Below, piece by piece: positions 35,788-44,548 of a stretch of 50,037 bases of DNA. Each line of letters begins with the position of its first letter. Position 1 is the first letter of the stretch. The notes beneath the pieces are model-generated. The model had not been told where the DNA came from and did not search any database. It saw nothing but the letters and a program-made list of their open reading frames with translations. Origin of the DNA: Sulfuricurvum sp. Lineage in GTDB: Bacteria > Campylobacterota > Campylobacteria > Campylobacterales > Sulfurimonadaceae. The stretch is taken from the NCBI RefSeq assembly GCF_022759005.1, contig NZ_JAEMQA010000011.1, positions 1-50,037 of the forward strand, read 5' to 3'. The position numbers and the translations under genes are program-made.

Positions 35788-36249
35788 ATGTTATTCGATA
35801 TTATCAAAAGCTCTTCATTCGCACGTTTGATGGAAAATCATGTGCGCGATATGCTTATTTATCTTTTTGAAAATGACCAAAATTTCGGTATTTTGTGCAA
35901 AATTGAACACGTCACGTTTGATCCACCCCTTCCGAAGCACATCAACGACGAGTTTCGCGCGATGACACTGTTTTTTCTTGCCGGATACACCTTTGAAAGC
36001 GCTCGAATCGATAACGATACCCTCATTTTCGAAGCGGGGTTCGGTCATGAAAACATCGGCAGTTTTGTCTCCGTGCCGCTTCTCTCGATTGTGCAAATCA
36101 TCATCGACGATACACCGGCATTTGTCAATCTGGCACTTCCCCAAGAGCAGCATCCAGCTATTAATATTGAAAAGCACGAAGGGGTTCAAAACTCGATGAG
36201 CGCCCTACTCTCGAATCCCGAAAATCAGAAGTTTTTGAAAAAGAAGTGA
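35788..36249 (+). CDS. Conserved hypothetical protein, possibly SspB-like
   Basis: 153 aa, soluble, no signal peptide. The central part, DTLIFEAGFGHENIGSFVSVP then LLSIVQIII and FVNLALP, resembles the core of ClpXP adaptor SspB (FNARFGG, QVSVPLAAVLAIY), with a helical N-terminus and a lysine-rich C-terminal tail (KFLKKK) where SspB has its flexible ClpX-binding end. This is a pattern-based suggestion. It follows the PabC-like gene after 18 nt. If it is SspB, it would deliver SsrA-tagged proteins; smpB is also in this window. Confidence 0.55.
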   Translation: MLFDIIKSSSFARLMENHVRDMLIYLFENDQNFGILCKIEHVTFDPPLPKHINDEFRAMTLFFLAGYTFESARIDNDTLIFEAGFGHENIGSFVSVPLLSIVQIIIDDTPAFVNLALPQEQHPAINIEKHEGVQNSMSALLSNPENQKFLKKK

Positions 36250-36267
36250 TTTTAGTAGTCCGCTCAT

Positions 36268-36354
36268 GGTGAAACTTGTCGAACCAAAAACACCCTTTGA
36301 CAAAACAAGGGTACCGCTCGCGACGCGATGTTTCCTTGAGCTCAGGGCGAACGG
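36268..36354. repeat. Degenerate TTCGACA-type interspersed palindrome
   Basis: The segment GGTGAAACTTGTCGAACC, then CACCCTTTGACA, then CTCAGGGCGAACGG matches the better-preserved repeat at 42059-42115, but carries about 38 nt of extra sequence (about 36302-36339) between the two arms. It lies in the convergent gap between the SspB-like gene and the LysR gene. Confidence 0.6.
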
Positions 36355-36361
36355 AATCAAT

Positions 36362-37261
36362 TTATAATTTCAATCCTAATAGATAGGTGACAACGTTGTC
36401 AATAAAGGCATCGTGTTTACGCTCTTTACTGTAAGCGATATAAAATTTTCGTTTGATTTTGAAATTTTTGATCCGCGCTTCGAAGAGTTTCCCCTCTTCC
36501 ACTTCATCTTTGATGACATGGCGTGAGATAACCGATACGACAGGGCGTGCCGCATCTTTCGGTGAGCGCATCAACGTCTCTTTGATCGCTGTAGAGCTGG
36601 CAACTACCCCGATAACGTTGAATCCCGAACACTCTACTCCGATCTCTTCGAACACTTCCGCCGTCAATTTGCGGGTGTGTGAATTTTCATCACGGCAAAT
36701 CCAGTCGAATTTGTACATATCCTCTTTGCGAAGCTGTTTTGGGATCGGCTGATTTGAGAAAATGACCAATTCATCCTCTTCCCATTCGCGGTAAATCAAA
36801 CCGTCCCTGAAAATAGGTGATTCAATCAATGCGATATCGATTTTTTTATCCAAAAGCTGATCGATGATCTCTTCGGAAAATGCTACACGGATGTGAACTT
36901 CGTTATTGATTTTCTCTTTGAGCTGCGCGATATAGGATGGGAGCACATAGTTTCCGATCGCATAGGACGCACCGACAACAAACGTAAACTCTTTATTGAT
37001 GATCTTCAGAACCTCTTTTTCGGAGACCTGAATCGCTTTTTCGAGTTTTGCGGCGATACGATAAAGGTCTTCCCCCTCTTTGGTAAGTTTAATCCCGTTC
37101 TTTTTACGCTCGACTACGCGTGTGTCGAGATAATCCTCGATAAATTTGATCTGTTGTGTTACCGCAGGCTGAGAAATACCGAGCTTCGCCGATGCTTTCG
37201 AAAAGCTTTTTTCCCGAACTACCGTCAAAAACGTCATCAGTTTGGCAAAATCTTTTAACAT
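36362..37261 (-). CDS. LysR-family transcriptional regulator
   Basis: 299 aa. The N-terminal winged helix-turn-helix (FLTVVREKSFSKASAKLGISQPAVTQQIKF) is typical, followed by a periplasmic-binding-like effector domain with VVGASYAIGNYVLP and DIALIESPIFRDGL. The effector is unknown. AGGAAT precedes the ATG and a TTGAAT-17-TATAAT promoter lies upstream. It diverges from the helicase gene; a LysR usually controls itself and a neighbour, but no metabolic target is next to it except through cysK about 1.2 kb away. Confidence 0.92.
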   Translation of the reverse strand: MLKDFAKLMTFLTVVREKSFSKASAKLGISQPAVTQQIKFIEDYLDTRVVERKKNGIKLTKEGEDLYRIAAKLEKAIQVSEKEVLKIINKEFTFVVGASYAIGNYVLPSYIAQLKEKINNEVHIRVAFSEEIIDQLLDKKIDIALIESPIFRDGLIYREWEEDELVIFSNQPIPKQLRKEDMYKFDWICRDENSHTRKLTAEVFEEIGVECSGFNVIGVVASSTAIKETLMRSPKDAARPVVSVISRHVIKDEVEEGKLFEARIKNFKIKRKFYIAYSKERKHDAFIDNVVTYLLGLKL

Positions 37262-37293
37262 AATAATTCCTATAAGTTGAATGAATAGTGCTA

Positions 37294-37322
37294 TTATAAC
37301 TCATAATTATAACCAATTCAAG
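37294..37322 (-). promoter_or_regulatory. Promoter of the LysR gene
   Basis: On the minus strand TTGAAT (37322-37317) and TATAAT (37299-37294) are 17 bp apart, 33 nt before the ATG. The surrounding AT-rich dyads could hold the LysR binding site. Confidence 0.6.
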
Positions 37323-37425
37323 AGTTTACTATCATTTTTTCTGACAATTCGCCATGGAATTTTAAAAACAGAAAAGTTGGGCTATAATAAATTAACTATA
37401 TACATCGAAGCAGGATAACAGCGGC

Positions 37426-39474
37426 ATGGATAAAATTCTCTCAGACCTTAACGAAGCGCAGCGCAGTGCGGTAGAGCAGATTGACGGTCCATTGCTCATT
37501 TTAGCGGGGGCGGGGAGCGGAAAAACCAAAACCATTACAACACGTTTGGCATATCTGCTCGATCAAGTCGGTATCCCGGCAAGCAACACGCTGACACTCA
37601 CTTTTACGAATAAAGCCGCCAAAGAGATGCGTGAGCGGGCAATGAATCTGATTAGTCAAAACTCCTACCCCCCTTTACTCTGTACATTTCACAAATTTGG
37701 TCTGCTCTTTTTAAAATTTCATATCCATCTGCTCGGCCGTGCCAATAATTTCGTCGTCATCGATACCGACGATAAAAAAAAGATCATTAAAAAGATCAAT
37801 GCCGATCTCCCTACCGCCCTTGTCGCTTCGGAGATTTCACGCTATAAAAACTCCTTGATTGATCCGCAAGAGGCCTATGCTCAGGCAGAACTCACCAACT
37901 ACAAACACATCGCCAAAATTTATGAAGAGTACGAAGCCTATCTTCTTAAAAACAACCTTGTCGATTTTGACGATCTGCTGTGTCTCACTTATAAACTGCT
38001 CGATGAACATCCCGATCTGTGTAAACAAACCTCGGAGAAATACCGCTACATCATGATCGATGAATATCAAGATACCAATGAATTGCAACTACGACTCCTT
38101 CAAAAACTGTGCAGCACCCATAACAATCTCTGCGTCGTAGGGGATGACGATCAAAGCATCTACGGCTGGCGCGGTGCGCATGTTCGCAACATTCTCGAAT
38201 TTGATCAAGATTTTGAAGATGCAATGGTGGTGAAACTTGAGCACAATTACCGCTCGACACAACCGATCCTCACCGTAGCCAATGCTCTTATTGAGCATAA
38301 CCGCTCACGACTCGGAAAAACCCTTATCGCTACCAAAAGCGGCGGAGATGAAGTCAAAACCATCAGCTCCAACGATGAGAGTGAAGAGTCTCAAAAGATC
38401 GCCAAAGCGATCAAAGAGTTGATTAACCAAGGGGTCCGTCCCAACGAAATAGCGGTATTGTATCGGATCAACGCCCTCAGCCGCTCTCTCGAAGAGGGGC
38501 TAAACCGCGCCGGAGTTGCGTACAAACTCGTAGGGGGATTACGATTCTATGATCGTGCTGAGATCAAGGATCTCATCAGCTACCTGCGTGTCATTACCAA
38601 TGTCCACGATAACTTCTCCCTCAAACGGATTATCAATAAACCCAAACGGGGTCTGGGTAAAGCCACCATCGATAAAATAGAGCTCTCTTCGATCGAAGCG
38701 GGCAAATCGATGTTCGAGTTTATCTCGACCATCAGCGACGTGGATCTCGAAGCATTGGTGCGGAAAAAAAGTGCCGGAGAGTTGCGTGATTTTGTCGCTG
38801 AAATTCTTGAACTTCGCCGCGTGGCCGATGAGGCGATTTACCGTTTTATCGATCTGCTCGAAGAGCGTTTCAAAATCAAAGAGACCCTAAAAGGGCTCCC
38901 AGATGAAGCGGAAAAGATCGCCAATATTGATGAGTTTTACGGACTTTTTCGTGATTATGTCAAACAAAATCCCGAGGCGACACTCGCGGAGTTCCTCAAC
39001 GACATCACCCTACAAAGCGAACAAGATCAGGTCGAGGGGGAGAGTATCTACATCATGAGTATCCACGCCTCCAAGGGGCTGGAGTTCGAACACCTTTTCG
39101 TCATCGGTTTGGAAGAGGGATTCTTGCCGCTGATCGGGGACGGAAGCGATCTCGAAGAGGAACGGCGTCTTGGGTATGTCGCATTCACCCGTGCCAAAAC
39201 CAACCTCACCCTCTCCAGCGTCAACAGCCGTTTTTACAAAGGGCGCCGTACCGAACTGCAAAAAAGCCGCTTTATCAACGAAGCGGGATTGTGCGAAGGC
39301 TCTTTGATCCTCGAAAAAAATACCTCCTATAAAAAAGGGGATTTGGTACGCCATAAAATCTTCGGTGCTGGTCGGGTTGAGGGGGTGAGCAAAGCGGGAC
39401 GCGAATTTAAACTCAGCATCAACTTCGGGGGCAACAAACGGGAAATTCTCGCCTCATTCGTGGAGAAACTCTGA
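37426..39474 (+). CDS. UvrD/Rep-family ATP-dependent DNA helicase
   Basis: 682 aa superfamily 1A helicase. Motif I LAGAGSGKTKTITTR (about 27), motif II IMIDEYQDTNELQ, motif III DDDQSIYGWRGA, motif IV LEHNYRST, motif V MSIHASKGLEFEHLFV and motif VI RRLGYVAFTRAK. It unwinds DNA 3'-5' in repair and replication restart; UvrD, Rep and PcrA cannot be told apart by eye. A TATAAT at 37383-37388 lies 38 nt upstream. truB starts immediately after its stop. Confidence 0.94.
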   Translation: MDKILSDLNEAQRSAVEQIDGPLLILAGAGSGKTKTITTRLAYLLDQVGIPASNTLTLTFTNKAAKEMRERAMNLISQNSYPPLLCTFHKFGLLFLKFHIHLLGRANNFVVIDTDDKKKIIKKINADLPTALVASEISRYKNSLIDPQEAYAQAELTNYKHIAKIYEEYEAYLLKNNLVDFDDLLCLTYKLLDEHPDLCKQTSEKYRYIMIDEYQDTNELQLRLLQKLCSTHNNLCVVGDDDQSIYGWRGAHVRNILEFDQDFEDAMVVKLEHNYRSTQPILTVANALIEHNRSRLGKTLIATKSGGDEVKTISSNDESEESQKIAKAIKELINQGVRPNEIAVLYRINALSRSLEEGLNRAGVAYKLVGGLRFYDRAEIKDLISYLRVITNVHDNFSLKRIINKPKRGLGKATIDKIELSSIEAGKSMFEFISTISDVDLEALVRKKSAGELRDFVAEILELRRVADEAIYRFIDLLEERFKIKETLKGLPDEAEKIANIDEFYGLFRDYVKQNPEATLAEFLNDITLQSEQDQVEGESIYIMSIHASKGLEFEHLFVIGLEEGFLPLIGDGSDLEEERRLGYVAFTRAKTNLTLSSVNSRFYKGRRTELQKSRFINEAGLCEGSLILEKNTSYKKGDLVRHKIFGAGRVEGVSKAGREFKLSINFGGNKREILASFVEKL

Positions 39475-40296
39475 TTGAACCGTCTCTTTGTCGCCTATAA
39501 ACCTACGGGAATCAGCTCGAATCAACTCCTCGGTCGTCTAAAACGGCGCTACGGTGTCAAAAAAGCGGGCTATTCAGGAACACTAGATCCTTTTGCAAAA
39601 GGGGTATTGATTGTCGCATTCGGCAATCACGGACGATTGTTTCGTTTTTTGAACAAAGCCCCCAAACGCTACCGCGCGACATTGTGGCTCGGAGCCTACT
39701 CACCGACCCTCGATATTGAAAAAATTGAAACGATCGATGACGTATCTCCCGTATCTGAGGATACAATCCGTTCTCTTTTTGCTTCATTGATCGGTGAACT
39801 TACCTATCTCCCGCCGAAATACAGTGCCAAAAAGATTGACGGTAAGCGGGCCTATGAACTCGCACGTGAAGGTAAAGAGGTGGATATGCGCTCCATCACC
39901 TCAACCATCTACGATCTCACACTCATTCACTATTGCCACCCTTTCATTACCTTTGAAGCCACCGTATCAGAGGGGAGCTATATCCGCTCACTGGGTGAAA
40001 TTATCGCCGAAGCGCTTGGAGTAAACGGTGCCCTTACGGCACTGGAACGCCTCAATGAAGGAGAGTTCATTTTTGAAAACGAGAAAGAACTTGACGTCAA
40101 ATCCTCTCTCGGAATCACGAAAAACCGCTATAATGGCAGATTAGAAACCGTTCTGTTGGGGCAACCCTTGCAACGTCAAGATTTTGATCTGCAAGATGAT
40201 GGAACGTATTGGATCGACAACGGTGAAACTATCTCTATCATCGAGATAGCCCCTGATGGTGTCCGTTATATTCTCAATAAGGTTGAAGCATGCTGA
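39475..40296 (+). CDS. truB: tRNA pseudouridine(55) synthase
   Basis: 273 aa. The catalytic Asp is in YSGTLDPFAKGVLIV (about 41). KPTGISSNQLL opens the fold and TYLPPKYSAKKIDGKRAYELAR follows. It makes pseudouridine 55 in the tRNA T loop. The start is a TTG directly after the helicase stop. It overlaps csrA by 7 nt. Confidence 0.95.
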   Translation: MNRLFVAYKPTGISSNQLLGRLKRRYGVKKAGYSGTLDPFAKGVLIVAFGNHGRLFRFLNKAPKRYRATLWLGAYSPTLDIEKIETIDDVSPVSEDTIRSLFASLIGELTYLPPKYSAKKIDGKRAYELAREGKEVDMRSITSTIYDLTLIHYCHPFITFEATVSEGSYIRSLGEIIAEALGVNGALTALERLNEGEFIFENEKELDVKSSLGITKNRYNGRLETVLLGQPLQRQDFDLQDDGTYWIDNGETISIIEIAPDGVRYILNKVEAC

Positions 40297-40520
40297 TTCT
40301 CTCCAGAAGAGCCGAAGAATCGATCATTATCGCCGATACGATTACGGTCAAAGTGGTATCCATCGAAAAAGGGGTCGTAAAACTCGGGATCGATGCGCCT
40401 CACAATATACGAGTTCTACGCAGCGAATTGATCCGTGCGGTAGAAGATTCCAACAAAGAAGCTTCAACCCATCAAGATGAATCTTTACTGCACCAACTCG
40501 CCCAAAAATTCAAATTATGA
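40290..40520 (+). CDS. csrA: Carbon storage regulator CsrA
   Basis: 76 aa. It starts MLILSRRAEESIII and carries the RNA-contacting KLGIDAPHNIRVLRSEL. CsrA is a dimeric mRNA-binding repressor at ANGGA sites; in Campylobacterota it targets flagellin mRNA and is antagonised by FliW (family knowledge). The extended tail with STHQDES is longer than E. coli CsrA (61 aa), as usual in this phylum. It overlaps truB and ispE. Confidence 0.97.
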   Translation: MLILSRRAEESIIIADTITVKVVSIEKGVVKLGIDAPHNIRVLRSELIRAVEDSNKEASTHQDESLLHQLAQKFKL

Positions 40521-41278
40521 TCCGTTATAAAGCCTACGCAAAAGTCAATATTTTCCTCAAAATTACCGGTATGAGAGGCGATTATCACACCCTCTCCTCC
40601 CGATTTATGCGCGTTAACTCTCTTTTTGATACCCTATGGTTTGAAAAAAAATCGACACCCGAATTTGAAATTCGGGGTAACTTTGATTGCGAAGTTCACT
40701 CCAACACCATCTACAAAGCCTATAAATATCTCCAAAGCTCTACACGCTCCAATAAGCTGTCCGTTTTCTTCGAAGAACATGCCGTTTGTGTCGATAAAAA
40801 AATCCCCTCTTTCGCAGGTTTGGGCGGTGGAAGTTCGGATGCGGCAACTTTTTTGCGAATGTGTAACAAAGAGCTTGAGTTGGGGCTAAGTGTTGATGAG
40901 CTAGCAGAGATAGGTTCATCCGTCGGTGCGGATGTCCCTTTTTTCGTCTACGGCTATGAGAGTGCTAATGTACGCGGCATCGGAGAGATTGTCGAACGCT
41001 ATGACGAACCACTTTTGGACTTAGAGATCGTCACCCCCGACATCCAGATCAGTACCCCTGCGGTCTACCGTTATTACCGAGAGCACCTTTATAATCCGAT
41101 CACTCCCGAGGAGGCGATACGCCTCGAATCAACTTCTTCGCGCGATATACTCGCTTCCATGAGCCCTAAAGAGGCAAACGATCTGTATCTTTCTGCACTG
41201 GGATGTTATGCTGAGCTTACTGAAAAAGAGGGGTGGTTTTTCTCCGGTAGCGGAAGCAGTTTTTTTAAAAAAATATAG
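40517..41278 (+). CDS. ispE: 4-diphosphocytidyl-2-C-methyl-D-erythritol kinase
   Basis: 253 aa GHMP kinase. The phosphate loop is PSFAGLGGGSSDAATFL and the N-terminus is KAYAKVNIFLKITG. It phosphorylates CDP-ME in the non-mevalonate isoprenoid pathway. It overlaps csrA by 4 nt (ATGA). The C-terminal glycine motif FFSGSGSSFFK is intact. Confidence 0.95.
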   Translation: MIRYKAYAKVNIFLKITGMRGDYHTLSSRFMRVNSLFDTLWFEKKSTPEFEIRGNFDCEVHSNTIYKAYKYLQSSTRSNKLSVFFEEHAVCVDKKIPSFAGLGGGSSDAATFLRMCNKELELGLSVDELAEIGSSVGADVPFFVYGYESANVRGIGEIVERYDEPLLDLEIVTPDIQISTPAVYRYYREHLYNPITPEEAIRLESTSSRDILASMSPKEANDLYLSALGCYAELTEKEGWFFSGSGSSFFKKI

Positions 41279-41508
41279 AATTTTGGCACAATGTGCCGAA
41301 AATTATTTACTTGCAGTTTCGGTAGATTTTGGCGACCTAAAATAATTTATGTTTCATTTTATTTCGTTTTGCTTTAAAGATTATGCAAATCATCAATTCA
41401 AGCTATATTCTTATGTAGAAACTACAAGGGAACATGCGCTATCATCCTATATCTATGTGCGACCAGATTTATCGTTGCACCATATAACGGGATTTCAAGG
41501 AGAACGTT
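41279..41508. other. 230-nt gap between ispE and smpB
   Basis: AT-rich. It holds a small hairpin GGCAC-AAT-GTGCC at 41285-41297 just after ispE, a possible weak terminator, and a 9 bp inverted repeat AAATTATTT/AAATAATTT further on. No ORF with an RBS, tRNA-like fold or recognised RNA was seen. A TATATT-type -10 near 41402 could start smpB transcription. Confidence 0.5.
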
Positions 41509-41961
41509 TTGGGTGAAAATATCGCCACCAATAAAAAAGCCTTTTTTGACTACTACATCGAAGAAAAATTCGAAGCAGGATTAGTACTCAAAGGGAGTGA
41601 AGTCAAATCACTCCGTGCCGGTCGTGTCAATCTCAAAGACGGATTCATCAAAATTGTTCGCGGCGAAGCGTTCGTTTTCGGCGTACATATCGGCGTACTT
41701 GATACAACCCACCGTTTTTATGCGCATGAAGAGCGGGGAAGCCGCAAACTGCTCCTTCACAAAAAACAGATCGATAAAATGTTCAAAGCGGTAGAGAAAG
41801 AGGGATTTACCCTCGTACCGCTCAGCATCTATTTCAACGATCGAAATATCGCTAAAATGCAAGTCGCTATCGCCAAGGGGAAAAAACTTTACGATAAACG
41901 GGATGATCTAAAAGAAAAAAGCATCAAACGCGATATTGAACGGGCACTCAAAGGGGAGTAA
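41509..41961 (+). CDS. smpB: SsrA-binding protein SmpB
   Basis: 150 aa. Family blocks [42 protein letters not shown] and the basic tail [24 protein letters not shown] are present. SmpB brings tmRNA to stalled ribosomes. The start is TTG with AAGGAG 6-8 nt upstream; no in-frame ATG fits. The corA remnant follows after 1 nt. Confidence 0.95.
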   Translation: MGENIATNKKAFFDYYIEEKFEAGLVLKGSEVKSLRAGRVNLKDGFIKIVRGEAFVFGVHIGVLDTTHRFYAHEERGSRKLLLHKKQIDKMFKAVEKEGFTLVPLSIYFNDRNIAKMQVAIAKGKKLYDKRDDLKEKSIKRDIERALKGE

Positions 41962-41962
41962 C

Positions 41963-42316
41963 ATGGTAGACATAGACGAGCTTCACCTCAAAGATCTACA
42001 AAACCCCCTTTCACCCCTCAATGTATGAAGAATATTGCATAACCCAGCTTTCCATTCGTGGTGAGCTTGTCGAACCATGAACAAAACACCCTTCGACAGG
42101 CTCAGGGAGAACGGTGTAAAAAATACATTTTAGAGGCTATACAAGAAGTCTAATAATTACTCCATACTCATTCTCCATCTTCCCAAACAGATCGGGAAAA
42201 AATCCAAAATCTACTCCTACGGATTTATCGTTTCAGAAAACACCATTTATTATCATGATAAGAAACAAAGTCAGTTTGTTATTTTTACAAAATGGAATAA
42301 TAAAAGGCCAAAGTGA
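41963..42316 (+). pseudogene. Decayed CorA-like magnesium transporter remnant
   Basis: With a good RBS (GGGGAG) the ATG at 41963 reads MVDIDELHLKDLQNP then stops at 42026. Dropping one C from the C5 run (42004-42008) gives the continuation PFHPSMYEEY. After an inserted palindromic repeat (about 42059-42115) the downstream frame reads LYKKSNNYSILILHLPK and YSYGFIVSENTIYY and stops at 42314. The joined sequence matches the N-terminus of CorA-type transporters (ELHLKDLQNPxHPS then YSILILRLP). The C-terminal membrane domain (GMN motif) is absent. It is therefore broken by a frameshift, an insertion and a truncation. Confidence 0.78.
42059..42115. repeat. TTCGACAGGCTCA-type interspersed palindrome
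   Basis: TGAGCTTGTCGAA (42062-42074) and TTCGACAGGCTCA (42092-42104) are inverted arms with one mismatch, flanked by GTGG and GGGAGAACGG. It resembles small REP-like palindromes scattered in many bacterial genomes. Here it sits inside the corA remnant. A degenerate copy is at 36268-36354. Confidence 0.75.
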
Positions 42317-42343
42317 AAAGAAAAGTACCGCTTCGAAAAGCGG
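42312..42343 (-). terminator. Intrinsic terminator of the ffh-rplS cluster
   Basis: On the minus strand CCGCTT-TTCG-AAGCGG (42343-42328) forms a stem capped by a UUCG tetraloop, followed by TACTTTTCTTTTC. It lies 8 nt after the rplS stop. Confidence 0.82.
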
Positions 42344-42351
42344 CAGGGAGA

Positions 42352-42711
42352 TTATTTGCGGCGGATTTCTTTAATACGCGCTGCTTTACCGGCAAGGTCG
42401 CGAAGGTAGAACAATTTCGCACGACGTACACGACCACGGCGAAGAACTTCGATTTTCTCGAGGCTGTCACTGTAGATTGGGAATACACGCTCGATACCAA
42501 CACCGTTAGCACCGATTTTACGTACAGTAATAGTTTTACCAGTACCTTCTCCACGGATAGAGATACAGATACCTTCATAGTTTTGAACGCGTGATTTATC
42601 ACCTTCTGTAATGGTTACTGCCAAACGAAGAGTGTCACCTGCGCGGAACTCAGGGATGTTTTTACTAGCGATTTGCGCTTGTTCGAAGCTTGCAATATAC
42701 TTATTTTTCAT
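42352..42711 (-). CDS. rplS: 50S ribosomal protein L19
   Basis: 119 aa, normal length. Blocks [28 protein letters not shown] and [22 protein letters not shown]-like sequence are clear. L19 sits at the 30S-50S interface. AAGGA is 8 nt before the ATG. It overlaps trmD by 11 nt and ends the operon at a terminator. Confidence 0.98.
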   Translation of the reverse strand: MKNKYIASFEQAQIASKNIPEFRAGDTLRLAVTITEGDKSRVQNYEGICISIRGEGTGKTITVRKIGANGVGIERVFPIYSDSLEKIEVLRRGRVRRAKLFYLRDLAGKAARIKEIRRK

Positions 42712-43396
42712 AAGATGTCCTTAGTTTATGCTTTTGAAGCTGCTCCGGCCTGAAGTATGCAGTTTTGCATTCAGACAGAGACGATTTTAGTGCACGGATT
42801 TTACTATGATTTCCCTTTAAGTATTCTGATGGAACACTCATATTCTCATAGATCGGGGGTTTTCCAAACGTCGGAGCTTCCAAGAGTGGAGATTCGAAAC
42901 TCTCATACTCCAAAGACTCGCTATTTCCGAGCACTCCGTCGATATTTCGAACGATCGCGTCGGTCATCACCAAAGAGGGAAGTTCTCCACCGGTGAGGAC
43001 GTAATCGCCGATGCTGAATACTTCATCGGCGAAACGTTCTATCACCCTCTCATCGATCCCCTCATACCGTCCGCTGACGAATACGATATGCTCCTTTTTG
43101 GAGAGGCGTTTTGCATCGTTTTGGGTAAATTGTTTTCCTACCGGAGCGACGAAAATCATATGGGCATTTTTCGGCAATGAATTCAGCGCATCAAACAGCG
43201 GTTGCGGTGTCATCACCATTCCCGCACCGCCGCCTGCGGCAGTATCGTCAACTTTGTGATGTTTGGATGCGCTGAAATCTCTGGGATTGAGAAAATCGAC
43301 CGAAAATTTTCCTGATTCTATCCCCCGTTTGAGGATAGAATCTTGAAAATAGCCCTCGATCAAGTTGGAGAAAATAGTGACGTAGGTAAAGCGCAT
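42701..43396 (-). CDS. trmD: tRNA (guanine-N1)-methyltransferase
   Basis: 231 aa from the ATG at 43396 (a TTG is one codon earlier). SPOUT trefoil-knot enzyme: [25 protein letters not shown] and [20 protein letters not shown] (SAM-binding knot). It makes m1G37 to prevent frameshifting. The start overlaps the rimM stop (TGATG). Confidence 0.97.
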   Translation of the reverse strand: MRFTYVTIFSNLIEGYFQDSILKRGIESGKFSVDFLNPRDFSASKHHKVDDTAAGGGAGMVMTPQPLFDALNSLPKNAHMIFVAPVGKQFTQNDAKRLSKKEHIVFVSGRYEGIDERVIERFADEVFSIGDYVLTGGELPSLVMTDAIVRNIDGVLGNSESLEYESFESPLLEAPTFGKPPIYENMSVPSEYLKGNHSKIRALKSSLSECKTAYFRPEQLQKHKLRTSYEK

Positions 43397-43950
43397 CAAG
43401 ACGCCTCTAACAGATCTAACCCGCCCGTTACACTAATCAATTTTGCGACAGCATCCGTTTTGATCACGAAATGATCAATATACGGAATTAAAAAGGTGGA
43501 AGGAAGTCCTTTGGATACCAATGCTTCATCCGTTTTGACCAAAAGGTAATCCTGTGCACCGATCCGTTCAATCTCCTGCACGGAACCTAAACGGATTTCC
43601 CCCTCAACAACACTGGCACCCAATAAATCAAACCAAAAAAACTCATTATCGTTCAAATTGCAGCGCTCGCGCGTCGCTTCGTACGTTGTGAATAATTTTG
43701 CGTTTGTGAGAGCTTTTGCCGCTTCTGGAGTATCGATCCCTTTGAGATGAACGAGTTCCCGCTCAGGGTTATAGGAGGAGAGAATCACCTCTTTGCCGTT
43801 TTCAAGGCTAAACGTAGCATTCGGGATGAATTGTTCGGGAAAATCGGTGAAGAGGTTCAATTTCATGTCCCCTTTTAAGCCGACGGTGCGACCCAAAGTG
43901 GCAACATGAAGAAGATCTGCCGAAGCTGAATTACGAAAGCGGTTCGACAT
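43396..43950 (-). CDS. rimM: 16S rRNA processing protein RimM
   Basis: 184 aa with the N-terminal domain [23 protein letters not shown] and a C-terminal PRC-barrel ([27 protein letters not shown]). RimM helps mature the 30S head. It overlaps khpA by 20 nt. Confidence 0.95.
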   Translation of the reverse strand: MSNRFRNSASADLLHVATLGRTVGLKGDMKLNLFTDFPEQFIPNATFSLENGKEVILSSYNPERELVHLKGIDTPEAAKALTNAKLFTTYEATRERCNLNDNEFFWFDLLGASVVEGEIRLGSVQEIERIGAQDYLLVKTDEALVSKGLPSTFLIPYIDHFVIKTDAVAKLISVTGGLDLLEAS

Positions 43951-44170
43951 TGATTCGGTAACTTTTTCCGTCTTTGGCTTTGCATCCGGAAATGACGGTT
44001 TTGATCGCTCCGATCATTTTTCCCTCTTTTCCGATCAGCTTGCCTACATCGGCTTGATTGGCATACAAAATGATTTCGGTCACTTCGTCGCCATCAAACG
44101 ATTCTACCCGAATCTCTTCGGGATAAGACGCTATTAATTTAGCAAAACCTGCGACGAAGTCCGCAACCAT
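43931..44170 (-). CDS. khpA: KH-domain RNA-binding protein
   Basis: 79 aa single KH domain with GxxG loop IGKEGKMIGAIK. It is the KhpA/YlqC type usually found between rpsP and rimM. It binds RNA, in some bacteria with KhpB to control division genes. It starts 2 nt after the rpsP stop. Confidence 0.92.
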   Translation of the reverse strand: MVADFVAGFAKLIASYPEEIRVESFDGDEVTEIILYANQADVGKLIGKEGKMIGAIKTVISGCKAKDGKSYRINVEPLS

Positions 44171-44172
44171 GA

Positions 44173-44403
44173 TTATTTACCGGTAATTTTTTTAACGCGG
44201 TCTGACATTTGAGCACCGACGCTCAACCAGTAGTTTAGACGCTCTTCATCTACTTTTGTAGTGATAGGGTCTGTCATCGGATTGTAGTAACCGATCAATT
44301 CGATCCAACCGCCGTCGCGGCGTTTGCGACTATCGGTTACTGCGATACGGTAGAAAGGTTGTTTTTTACGTCCCATACGGGTAAGACGGATGACTGTTGC
44401 CAT
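44173..44403 (-). CDS. rpsP: 30S ribosomal protein S16
   Basis: 76 aa, normal. [20 protein letters not shown] and [14 protein letters not shown] are diagnostic. S16 is an early 30S assembly protein. AAGGA lies 8 nt upstream. The 145 nt gap to ffh contains a large hairpin. Confidence 0.98.
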   Translation of the reverse strand: MATVIRLTRMGRKKQPFYRIAVTDSRKRRDGGWIELIGYYNPMTDPITTKVDEERLNYWLSVGAQMSDRVKKITGK

Positions 44404-44495
44404 GGTGTGTTCCTTATGTTATATTGTTTCGCGTTAAAGAAACTTTGCAGAGTGTTTTGCCCACAAAAGCAAAAGAAAAACCGCAAAATCGCTTG

Positions 44496-44537
44496 AACGC
44501 TGAGATAAACGCTTCGAAAAGCGGCTATCTTAGCGTT
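44496..44537. repeat. Large hairpin between ffh and rpsP
   Basis: AACGCTGAGATA (44496-44507) pairs with TATCTTAGCGTT (44526-44537) with one G-U, enclosing CGCTT-CGAA-AAGCG. On the minus strand the inner stem has a UUCG loop and nearly matches the rplS terminator. No U-run follows directly, so it may be an ffh terminator, a processing site or an rpsP leader element. Confidence 0.7.
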
Positions 44538-44548
44538 CTTTGCACGGG

